A program made the translations under genes and the position numbers. From positions 1 through 7,798 of the forward strand of contig CACXFD010000221.1 in assembly GCA_902766845.1 (NCBI GenBank): a stretch of 7,798 nucleotides of DNA, written 5' to 3'. Position 1 is the stretch's first letter, and the number at the start of each line of letters is the position of its first letter. Positions 1 to 4,620 of the stretch are shown here, piece after piece. The DNA comes from an uncultured Lachnospiraceae bacterium (lineage in GTDB: Bacteria; Bacillota; Clostridia; Lachnospirales; Lachnospiraceae). The notes beneath the pieces were generated by a model. The model did not search any database. It saw only the letters and a program-made list of their open reading frames with translations, and had not been told where the DNA came from.

Positions 1-5
1 ATAGT

Positions 6-11
6 TATACT
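6..11 (+). promoter_or_regulatory. Candidate -10 box upstream of the TSCPD gene
   Basis: TATACT lies 36 bases before the ATG at 48, which would place the transcript start near base 18 and give a leader of about 30 bases. The matching -35 box would lie outside the window, so this is only half a promoter and is tentative. The same hexamer serves as an extended -10 at 3375. Confidence 0.4.
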
Positions 12-47
12 GCATCGAAATGTGCTGTGAAAGAGAGGAAAGAAGTT

Positions 48-302
48 ATGACATATCGTGTGAACGGCGTCTGCGCGCGGGCGGTCAGCTTTGACGTGGA
101 AGACGGCAAGGTCCGCAACATCCGCTTCGACGGCGGCTGCAGCGGGAACACGCAGGGCGTGGGCCTGCTGGCGGACGGCATGGACGTGGAAGAGGTGATC
201 CGCCGCCTGAAGGGCGTGCGCTGCGGCTTTAAGCCCACCTCCTGCCCGGACCAGCTGGCCAAGGCGCTGGAACAGTATCAGGAAAGCGTGAAGACCGCAT
301 GA
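48..302 (+). CDS. Small four-cysteine TSCPD domain protein (TIGR03905-like)
   Basis: This 84-residue protein consists almost entirely of one TSCPD domain. That domain is also known as a C-terminal appendage of B12-dependent ribonucleotide reductases, but no function is established for the free-standing small version. Four cysteines are visible at 9, 31, 59 and 66, the last inside the TSCPD motif (64-68), with GGCSGNTQG at 29-37. The spacing suggests a metal- or redox-binding fold, which is inference. ATG at 48 is chosen because AGAGG (34-38) sits 9 bases upstream. An in-frame GTG at 27 would add seven residues but has no ribosome binding site. There is no signal peptide or membrane segment, so it should be cytosolic. 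Its TGA overlaps the murG ATG (ATGA at 299-302), so the two are probably translationally coupled. Confidence 0.9.
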   Translation: MTYRVNGVCARAVSFDVEDGKVRNIRFDGGCSGNTQGVGLLADGMDVEEVIRRLKGVRCGFKPTSCPDQLAKALEQYQESVKTA

Positions 303-1366
303 AGAAGATCCTGCTGACCGGGGGCGGCACGGCCGGGCATGTGATGCCCAATCTGGCGCTGGTGCCGGAACTGAGAGCCCGCGGTTACGACGTCGTTTAT
401 GTAGGTTCTTATAACGGCATCGAAAAAGGCCTCGTGGAGCGCGAGGGGATCCGTTACATCGGCATCTCGTCGGGCAAGCTGCGCCGCTATTTCGACTGGA
501 AGAACTTTACGGACCCGTTCCGTGTGATCAAGGGCTTTTTTGAGGCAAAGAAGATCCTGAAGGCGGAAAAGCCGGACGCGGTCTTCTCCAAGGGAGGCTA
601 TGTGGCCGTTCCCGTAGTGCGCGCGGCCAAAGGCCGGAAGATTCCGGTCGTGATCCACGAAGCGGACCTGACGCCGGGCCTGGCCAATAAGCTCAGCATC
701 CCGGCCGCCACCTATGTCTGCTGCAATTTCCCGGAGACCATGCCGTACCTGCCGGCCGGCAAGGCCGTGCTGTCCGGATCGCCCATCCGAAAGGAACTGC
801 TCTCCGGGAGCCGGGAAGCGGGCCTGGCGCGCGCGGGCTTTTCCGGGGATAAGCCGGTGCTGATGATCATCGGCGGGAGCCTCGGCTCCGTGCATGTGAA
901 CCAGGCCGTCCGTGCGGTGCTGCCGGAACTGCTCGCGAAGTTCGATGTGATCCATCTGTGCGGCAAAGGCAACCTGGATCCGTCTCTGACGAGCACGCCG
1001 GGCTATATGCAGCAGGAATTCGCGAACGAAGAGCTGGCGGACCTGTACGCGGCGGCGGATCTGTTCATCTCGCGCGCGGGCGCGAACGTGATCTGCGAGC
1101 TGCTGGCGCTCCGCAAGCCCAACCTGCTGATCCCGTATCCGAAGACGGCCAGCCGCGGGGATCAGATCCTGAACGCGCGATCGTTCGAGAAGCAGGGCTT
1201 TTCCGCCGTGCTGGAGGAAGAGGAGATCACGGAGCCGCACATCCTGTCCGACCGGGTCTTTGCGCTGTATGAAGACAGGGAGAGATATGTGAAGGCCATG
1301 GAGCAGACCGCGCAGAGCAGCGGTGTGCAGGTGGTCGCGGACCTGCTGGACAAGGTCTGCGGATGA
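299..1366 (+). CDS. murG: UDP-N-acetylglucosamine--lipid I GlcNAc transferase (MurG, MurG2-like variant)
   Basis: MurG transfers GlcNAc from UDP-GlcNAc to lipid I on the inner face of the membrane, giving lipid II for peptidoglycan. The 355-residue length is normal for the GT28 family. Visible motifs in order: glycine loop TGGGTAGH at 7-14 (H14 is the conserved His), FSKGGYVAVPVV at 96-107, HEADLTPGLAN at 120-130, GSPIRKEL at 160-167, second glycine loop IGGSLGS at 191-197, the donor-site stretch SRAGANVICELLAL at 258-271 and DQILNA at 288-293. The 120-130 block follows the HExDxTPGLAN pattern of clostridial enzymes and Bacillus MurG2 instead of the classical HEQNxxPG. The gene is not in a dcw cluster here. 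It overlaps the preceding TSCPD gene by four bases, and pgi starts 63 bases downstream. Family assignment is firm. Whether it is the cell's only MurG cannot be told. Confidence 0.95.
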   Translation: MKKILLTGGGTAGHVMPNLALVPELRARGYDVVYVGSYNGIEKGLVEREGIRYIGISSGKLRRYFDWKNFTDPFRVIKGFFEAKKILKAEKPDAVFSKGGYVAVPVVRAAKGRKIPVVIHEADLTPGLANKLSIPAATYVCCNFPETMPYLPAGKAVLSGSPIRKELLSGSREAGLARAGFSGDKPVLMIIGGSLGSVHVNQAVRAVLPELLAKFDVIHLCGKGNLDPSLTSTPGYMQQEFANEELADLYAAADLFISRAGANVICELLALRKPNLLIPYPKTASRGDQILNARSFEKQGFSAVLEEEEITEPHILSDRVFALYEDRERYVKAMEQTAQSSGVQVVADLLDKVCG

Positions 1367-1374
1367 GAAGATCA

Positions 1375-1389
1375 GCCGGCACGGCCGGC
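1375..1389 (+). other. Short GC hairpin between murG and pgi
   Basis: GCCGGC-ACG-GCCGGC forms a six-pair stem in the 63-base gap. The nearest T-run (1406-1410) is 16 bases beyond it, so it is not a proper intrinsic terminator. It may modulate read-through or transcript stability between the two genes. No convincing promoter was seen in the gap, so pgi is probably co-transcribed with murG. Confidence 0.3.
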
Positions 1390-1429
1390 GTCGATAGAGC
1401 ATTATCTTTTTATGGGGAGGAATTGCATC

Positions 1430-2776
1430 ATGGAAAAGCTGCAGCTGGATTACAGCAAGGCACTGGCGTTCATGTCGGAGGAAGAGATCGCCAACATGAA
1501 GGAAATGGCGGAAGAGGGCCGCAGAAAGCTCGTGGAAAAGCGCGGCGCCGGTTCCGATTATCTGGGCTGGGTGGACCTGCCCGTGGATTATGATAAAGAA
1601 GAGTTCGTGCGCATCAAGGCCGCGGCCGGCAAGATCTGCGCCGACTCGGACGTGCTGCTCGTGATCGGCATCGGCGGCTCCTACCTCGGCGCGCGCGCGG
1701 CCATCGAGTTCCTGCGCCATACGTTCTACAACAGCGTTTCGAAGGAAGTCCGCGCCACGCCCGAGATCTACTTCGTGGGCAACAACATCAGCCCGGTCTA
1801 TCTGCATGACCTGATGGACGTGCTGGCCGGCAAGGATTTCTCGGTCAACGTGATCTCGAAGTCCGGCACCACCACCGAGCCCGCCATCGCGTTCCGCGTC
1901 TTCAAGGAGATGCTGGAGCAGAAGTACGGCAAGGAAGAGGCGGCCGGCCGCATCTACGCGACCACGGACAAGGCGCGCGGAGCCCTGAAGAAGCTCGCGG
2001 ACGAGGAAGGCTATCAGACCTTCGTGGTCCCGGACGATGTCGGCGGCCGCTACTCCGTGCTGACGGCCGTGGGCCTGCTTCCGATCGCCGTGAGCGGCGC
2101 GGATATCGACGCGCTGATGGCCGGCGCCCAGGCAGCCCGCGAGGACGCGCTGAACAAGGCGTTCGAAGAGAACGACGCGATGAAGTACGCGGCCATCCGC
2201 AACATCCTGCACCGCAAGGGCAAGAGCGTGGAGATCGTCGCGAACTATGAGCCGTCCATGCACTATGTGTCTGAATGGTGGAAGCAGCTCTACGGCGAGA
2301 GCGAAGGCAAGGATCAGAAGGGCATCTTCCCGGCCGCGGTGGACCTGACCACGGATCTTCATTCTATGGGCCAGTTCATCCAGGACGGCGCGCGGATCAT
2401 GTTTGAGACGGTCCTGTCCATTGAGGAATACCCGGTCGACGTGATCATCAAGGAGGAGCCGGTGGACCTGGACGGCCTCAACTATCTGGCCGGCAAGGGC
2501 ATGGACTTCGTCAACAAGAGCGCGATGAACGGCACCATCCTCGCGCACACGGACGGACGCGTCCCGAACCTGAAGGTGTGCATCCCGAAGAAGGATGAGT
2601 TCAGCCTGGGCCAGCTCTTCTACTTCTTTGAGTTCGCCTGCGGCGTCTCCGGCCACATCTCCGGCGTGAACCCGTTCAACCAGCCCGGCGTGGAGAGCTA
2701 CAAGCGCAACATGTTCGCGCTGCTCGGCAAGCCCGGCTACGAAGAGGAGCGCGAAAAGCTGCTGGCGCGGCTGTGA
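1430..2776 (+). CDS. pgi: Glucose-6-phosphate isomerase
   Basis: PGI interconverts glucose-6-phosphate and fructose-6-phosphate in glycolysis and gluconeogenesis, and so also controls entry to amino-sugar synthesis. The 448-residue form is typical of Firmicutes. Both PGI signatures are present: DDVGGRYSVLTAVG at 202-215 and GHISGVNPFNQPGVESYK at 408-425. Phosphate-binding stretches are IGIGGSYLGARA (79-90) and SKSGTTTE (143-150). By comparison with the Bacillus-type enzyme, the catalytic residues are E290 (in YGESEGK), H311 (in DLHSMGQ) and K425. ATG 1430 is chosen over the in-frame ATG at 1412 because GGAGG at 1416-1420 lies nine bases upstream of 1430, while 1412 overlaps that site. It follows murG by 63 bases and ends at a strong terminator (2864-2898). 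No signal peptide was seen, so it is cytosolic. Confidence 0.97.
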   Translation: MEKLQLDYSKALAFMSEEEIANMKEMAEEGRRKLVEKRGAGSDYLGWVDLPVDYDKEEFVRIKAAAGKICADSDVLLVIGIGGSYLGARAAIEFLRHTFYNSVSKEVRATPEIYFVGNNISPVYLHDLMDVLAGKDFSVNVISKSGTTTEPAIAFRVFKEMLEQKYGKEEAAGRIYATTDKARGALKKLADEEGYQTFVVPDDVGGRYSVLTAVGLLPIAVSGADIDALMAGAQAAREDALNKAFEENDAMKYAAIRNILHRKGKSVEIVANYEPSMHYVSEWWKQLYGESEGKDQKGIFPAAVDLTTDLHSMGQFIQDGARIMFETVLSIEEYPVDVIIKEEPVDLDGLNYLAGKGMDFVNKSAMNGTILAHTDGRVPNLKVCIPKKDEFSLGQLFYFFEFACGVSGHISGVNPFNQPGVESYKRNMFALLGKPGYEEEREKLLARL

Positions 2777-2863
2777 TAGACAGAAAACGTCTTTGTGTCG
2801 GTCCTCTGAGGATACGTGCTATGCTTCCACCTGCATGGGCGGATAAAAAAGAATTGGCTGCGA

Positions 2864-2898
2864 TGCCCTCCTTCAAAACTTGAAGGAGGGCATTTTTT
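2864..2898 (+). terminator. Intrinsic terminator after pgi
   Basis: TGCCCTCCTTCAA pairs perfectly with TTGAAGGAGGGCA (13 bp) across a three-base loop and is followed at once by six T (2893-2898). It ends the TSCPD-murG-pgi transcript and separates it from the convergent gene ending at 2957. On the minus strand no T-run directly follows the stem, so it acts mainly on the plus strand. Confidence 0.93.
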
Positions 2899-2920
2899 GC
2901 GAAAGAGATGTTTGCGAAAG
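2896..2920. repeat. 10-bp direct repeat just past the terminator
   Basis: TTTGCGAAAG occurs at 2896-2905 and again at 2911-2920, a 15-base period. It lies between the two convergent genes and has no recognised role. It may be chance or the residue of a small duplication. Confidence 0.4.
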
Positions 2921-2956
2921 GAACAAAGGATCCGGCCGGCGAGGCCGGTACGGGTC

Positions 2957-3235
2957 TTACCAGACCGGATCGTCCTCTTCGATGACCTGGATCTCGAGAA
3001 AATCGAAATCGATCGATTCGATGAAGCTGTCCTTATAGAAGCGGGTCTTGGAGATGCTCTTGAATTCGCTGATATTCTTATCCAGCCAGATGGGCACGGA
3101 CAGGTCCAGCTCCTTGCAGGCTTCTTCCAGGCACCCGAAGACCTTGCGCGTACGGTTCAGGTCCGAATCGTCCTGAGCGACGGTATCGCGCAGCATATGG
3201 TTTTCGTGAAAGATCCGGGCCCAGAGCCGGAACAT
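2957..3235 (-). CDS. Conserved-type hypothetical protein, 92 aa
   Basis: No named domain is recognised. The protein is small, soluble and strongly acidic near the C-terminus (IDFDFLEIQVIEEDD at 75-89). The N-terminus begins MFRLWARIF and the middle carries PIWLDKNISEF at 48-58. From memory it resembles short unannotated Lachnospiraceae proteins with the same IWLDKN and DFDFLEIQV blocks, which needs a database search. It has no signal peptide or transmembrane helix. The start at 3235 is chosen because GGAGG (complement of 3242-3246) lies six bases upstream. A longer reading frame to 3352 would begin upstream of the predicted promoter and is rejected. The gene is transcribed from the minus-strand promoter at 3303-3331 and is divergent from the HTH/nuclease-like gene. 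Its base composition looks less GC-rich than that of its neighbours. Confidence 0.8.
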   Translation of the reverse strand: MFRLWARIFHENHMLRDTVAQDDSDLNRTRKVFGCLEEACKELDLSVPIWLDKNISEFKSISKTRFYKDSFIESIDFDFLEIQVIEEDDPVW

Positions 3236-3266
3236 ACGCCACCTCCGCGGGGAAACGGACCTGTCT

Positions 3267-3285
3267 GCGGCCGCCTTCCGGCCGC
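3267..3285 (-). other. GC hairpin in the leader of the 92-aa gene
   Basis: GCGGCCG-CCTTC-CGGCCGC forms a seven-pair all-GC stem with a five-base loop. It sits about 20 bases upstream of the minus-strand ribosome binding site and just downstream of the predicted transcript start. No T-run follows. It could stabilise the 5' end or bind a regulator. Confidence 0.45.
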
Positions 3286-3302
3286 GCCCGTCCCGCTCCC
3301 CT

Positions 3303-3331
3303 ATGATACCACAGCCGGCCGGATTTGAAAA
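3303..3331 (-). promoter_or_regulatory. Promoter of the 92-aa hypothetical gene
   Basis: On the minus strand, TTTTCA (complement of 3326-3331), a 17-base spacer, and TATCAT (complement of 3303-3308) with an upstream TGG form an extended -10 sigma-A type promoter. The transcript would start near 3296, giving a leader of about 60 bases. The TGGTAT core is one arm of the inverted repeat shared with the opposite promoter. Confidence 0.65.
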
Positions 3332-3377
3332 GCGCGGGGACGCTTTCGGCATTCCCTTTCGGGTCCGGCTGTGGTAT
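3306..3377. repeat. 13-bp perfect inverted repeat across divergent promoters
   Basis: ATACCACAGCCGG at 3306-3318 is the exact reverse complement of CCGGCTGTGGTAT at 3365-3377, with 46 bases between. Each arm overlaps the extended -10 region of one of the two divergent promoters, so one DNA-binding protein could occlude both. The nearby HTH protein is an obvious candidate for autoregulation, which is inference. A simpler reading is that both promoters share the same extended -10 with GC flanks. Confidence 0.7.
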
Positions 3378-3380
3378 ACT
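3352..3380 (+). promoter_or_regulatory. Promoter of the HTH/nuclease-like gene
   Basis: TGGTATACT at 3372-3380 is an extended -10 (TGn-TATACT). At 17 bases upstream the -35 is poor (TTCCCT, 3352-3357), which extended -10 promoters tolerate. The transcript start would be near 3387, inside the hexanucleotide repeat, leaving a leader of about 150 bases before the ATG at 3537. Confidence 0.55.
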
Positions 3381-3384
3381 CATA

Positions 3385-3426
3385 CCGGAACCGGAACCGG
3401 AACCGGAACCGGAACCGGGATCGGGA
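3385..3426 (+). repeat. CCGGAA hexanucleotide tandem repeat
   Basis: Five perfect CCGGAA units (3385-3414) are followed by CCGGGA and TCGGGA, seven units in all. The array begins five bases after the -10 box, so it forms the very 5' end of the predicted transcript. Such arrays change length by polymerase slippage. Here that would alter promoter-proximal or leader sequence and not a reading frame. Confidence 0.9.
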
Positions 3427-3536
3427 CAGCCTGTCGAAGCGGCAAGGCGGAAGGCATCGGGTCATCCGGCCGGAGCGGCGCGGCGGAAACTCCGTCTGCG
3501 GAAGCGGCGGACAACGGACACCGGAGCAAAGAAAGG

Positions 3537-4313
3537 ATGCGGGAACGGACGATGCGGACAGACACCACCGAGCGGGATATCTACGCGCAGATCGCGGCCG
3601 GAAGCGGCGTGAAGGCGCGGGAGATCGGCCGCGCGCTGGGCCTGGATCATACGACGGTCAACCGTGTCCTCTACGGCTCCCCGTATATCCGCGAACTGTG
3701 CTATAAGGACGGGGAAGACCGGTGGCACGGCCTGATCCGTCAGGCCCGGCCGCACCGCGGTCTCGGGGATTTCTGCGGCTGGTACGGCACGGCCGGGGAG
3801 CTGTGTGCCGCGTCCGAAGAGGCGTGGTTTGAAGCGATGCTGGCCGGGTGTGAGAGCATCGGCCGGAACCTGAACGATACGCGCGGCCTGTTCCATTCTT
3901 TCCGGGATACGTTTCAGACCATGCGCCGGCTGTTCGAGGACCTGGCCGGGACCGGGCTGCCCGCAGAGGCCTTTGCGGACTGGGAGGTCTGCTTCGAACT
4001 GCGGATCAAGCGCGGCCGGTACATCCGCATCTACGCGGACGTGCTCGTGATCACGGAGCGGTACGTCTTTTCGCTCGAATTCAAGATGAAAGATCAGATC
4101 CTGCCGGACGAAGTGTCGCAGGCGGCCAAATACCAGCCGTATCTGGAGACCCTTTTCGGGCCGGGATACGACGTGATCTCGGCCCTGGTGCTGACGCAGG
4201 CGCAGGACCTGTATGTGCAGGCGGACCTGCCGGGGACGTCGGCCATCGTGCCGGTCTGCTCGGGCGATATGCTGTTCAACCTGTTCAATGAATATCTGGG
4301 ATTTCTGGACTGA
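3537..4313 (+). CDS. HTH-domain protein with C-terminal PD-(D/E)XK nuclease-like region
   Basis: No named family is recognised for this 258-residue protein. Residues 12-60 look like a winged-helix or HTH domain, with VKAREIGRALGLDHTTVNRVLYG at 25-47 as the helix-turn-helix. Residues 150-205 carry the layout of a PD-(D/E)XK nuclease core: E154, D168 in YADVLVI, E181-x-K183 in SLEFKMK, then Q195 and Y199 in the following helix, as in RecB/Cas4-type folds. A region of about 80 residues with no motif (70-150) links the two. No signal peptide or membrane helix was seen. ATG 3537 is chosen because GGAG (3523-3526) lies ten bases upstream and it is the first in-frame start after the promoter. ATG 3552 is an alternative. 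The longer frame from 3303 is rejected. It may be a DNA-acting effector or a degenerate nuclease-fold regulator. Activity is not shown. Confidence 0.85.
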   Translation: MRERTMRTDTTERDIYAQIAAGSGVKAREIGRALGLDHTTVNRVLYGSPYIRELCYKDGEDRWHGLIRQARPHRGLGDFCGWYGTAGELCAASEEAWFEAMLAGCESIGRNLNDTRGLFHSFRDTFQTMRRLFEDLAGTGLPAEAFADWEVCFELRIKRGRYIRIYADVLVITERYVFSLEFKMKDQILPDEVSQAAKYQPYLETLFGPGYDVISALVLTQAQDLYVQADLPGTSAIVPVCSGDMLFNLFNEYLGFLD

Positions 4314-4340
4314 GCCGTGCCGGGCCGGAAAGAAGAGCAT

Positions 4341-4386
4341 AAAAAAGAACACCGACCCCAGACCCCTAACGGGTCCAAAATCAGTG
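4341..4386 (-). terminator. Intrinsic terminator of the tRNA-Lys transcript
   Basis: Read on the minus strand, CACTGA-TTTT-GGACCC, loop GTTAG, GGGTCT-GGGG-TCGGTG forms a stem of about 16 pairs, with the TTTT/GGGG part as G-U wobbles. It is followed by TTCTTTTTT (complement of 4341-4349). It begins 7 bases beyond the tRNA 3' end and faces away from the tRNA, towards the convergent nuclease-like gene. No separate terminator was seen for that gene. Confidence 0.8.
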
Positions 4387-4392
4387 CTCCAG

Positions 4393-4465
4393 TGCGCCTC
4401 CAGGGACTCGAACCCTGGACACCCTGATTAAGAGTCAGGTGCTCTACCAACTGAGCTAGAAGCGC
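4393..4465 (-). tRNA. tRNA-Lys (anticodon CUU)
   Basis: The minus strand folds as a complete 73-base cloverleaf. The acceptor stem is GCGCTTC/GAGGCGC with discriminator A, the D arm is GCTCAGTTGGTAGAGC, the anticodon stem CCTGA/TCAGG encloses loop CTCTTAA, and the T arm is CAGGG-TTCGAGT-CCCTG. Loop position 34-36 reads CTT, so it decodes AAG lysine codons, which suit this GC-rich genome. The 3' CCA is not encoded and must be added by the CCA enzyme. It has its own promoter and terminator, so it is a single-gene unit. Confidence 0.97.
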
Positions 4466-4490
4466 ATACCGTTTTTCAACGACGTGATGC

Positions 4491-4519
4491 ATTATACCCC
4501 ATGCCGCGGAAAAAGGCAA
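4491..4519 (-). promoter_or_regulatory. Strong promoter of tRNA-Lys
   Basis: On the minus strand, TTGCCT (complement of 4514-4519), exactly 17 bases, then TATAAT (complement of 4491-4496). An A/T-rich stretch directly upstream (4520-4541) resembles an UP element. The transcript would start near 4484, leaving about 19 bases of leader before the tRNA. Consensus spacing and boxes fit a highly expressed stable RNA. Confidence 0.9.
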
Positions 4520-4541
4520 GTATTTTTTCGCGTAAAAATAC
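4520..4541. repeat. A/T-rich inverted repeat between tRNA-Lys and asparaginase genes
   Basis: GTATTTTT (4520-4527) and AAAAATAC (4534-4541) are perfect 8-bp arms around TCGCGT. It adjoins the tRNA -35 box, so it may act as an UP element, and it lies in the region where the divergent asparaginase promoter must be. No convincing plus-strand -35/-10 pair was found there. Confidence 0.6.
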
Positions 4542-4583
4542 AGAAAGTTTTGCCCTGTCTTTTGGACATTTTACCGAAAAGCC

Positions 4584-4603
4584 GCCCGGCCGCCGCGCCG
4601 GGC
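4584..4603 (+). promoter_or_regulatory. GC hairpin just upstream of the asparaginase ribosome binding site
   Basis: GCCCGGC-CGCCGC-GCCGGGC forms a seven-pair all-GC stem ending four bases before AAAGGA (4608-4613). No T-run follows, so it is not a terminator. Its closeness to the ribosome binding site suggests an effect on translation or mRNA stability, which is inference. Confidence 0.5.
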
Positions 4604-4620
4604 AGGGAAAGGACCTGCTT

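Larger units (their letters stand above)
3236..3536. other. Divergent 301-base intergenic region
   Basis: This gap between the two divergent start codons holds, from left to right: the minus-strand ribosome binding site (3242-3246), a GC leader hairpin (3267-3285), two divergent promoters within a 13-bp inverted repeat (3303-3380), a hexanucleotide repeat (3385-3426) and a GC-rich leader of about 110 bases before the plus-strand gene. Reading frames run through it, but they start upstream of the plus-strand promoter and give simple dipeptide repeats, so no protein is called. Confidence 0.7.

Noticed and set aside
27..47. GTG start adding seven residues to the TSCPD protein
   Set aside because: No ribosome binding site precedes it, and the AGAGG before ATG 48 would lie inside the coding region.
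1412..1429. Upstream in-frame ATG for pgi
   Set aside because: It overlaps the Shine-Dalgarno sequence of the ATG at 1430, and the 448-residue product matches the family length and start.
278..2656. A 792-residue open frame antisense to murG and pgi
   Set aside because: It is a shadow of GC-rich codon use on the other strand. It has no recognisable domain and is rich in Arg/His/Ala/Asp, and it fully overlaps two clear genes.
2777..2898. 6S RNA or signal-recognition-particle RNA downstream of pgi
   Set aside because: The segment is too short for 6S RNA and lacks the conserved GGTCAGGTCCGGAAGGAAGC-type core of SRP RNA.
2936..2948. CCGGC-GAG-GCCGG hairpin as terminator of the 92-aa gene
   Set aside because: Only five pairs and no T-run directly after it on the minus strand, so it is not called.
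3385..3426. CRISPR-like or iteron-like reading of the CCGGAA array
   Set aside because: Units are six bases with no spacers, and no replication gene or cas gene is nearby. It is a simple-sequence repeat.
3303..3536. N-terminal extension of the HTH/nuclease-like protein, including a Thr-Gly dipeptide run
   Set aside because: Its start lies upstream of the predicted promoter, the run is just the CCGGAA repeat translated, and a ribosome binding site supports ATG 3537.
4393..4465. tRNA-Lys as an integration site for a mobile element carrying the HTH/nuclease-like gene
   Set aside because: No second copy of the tRNA 3' end, no integrase and no flanking direct repeat were seen in the window.
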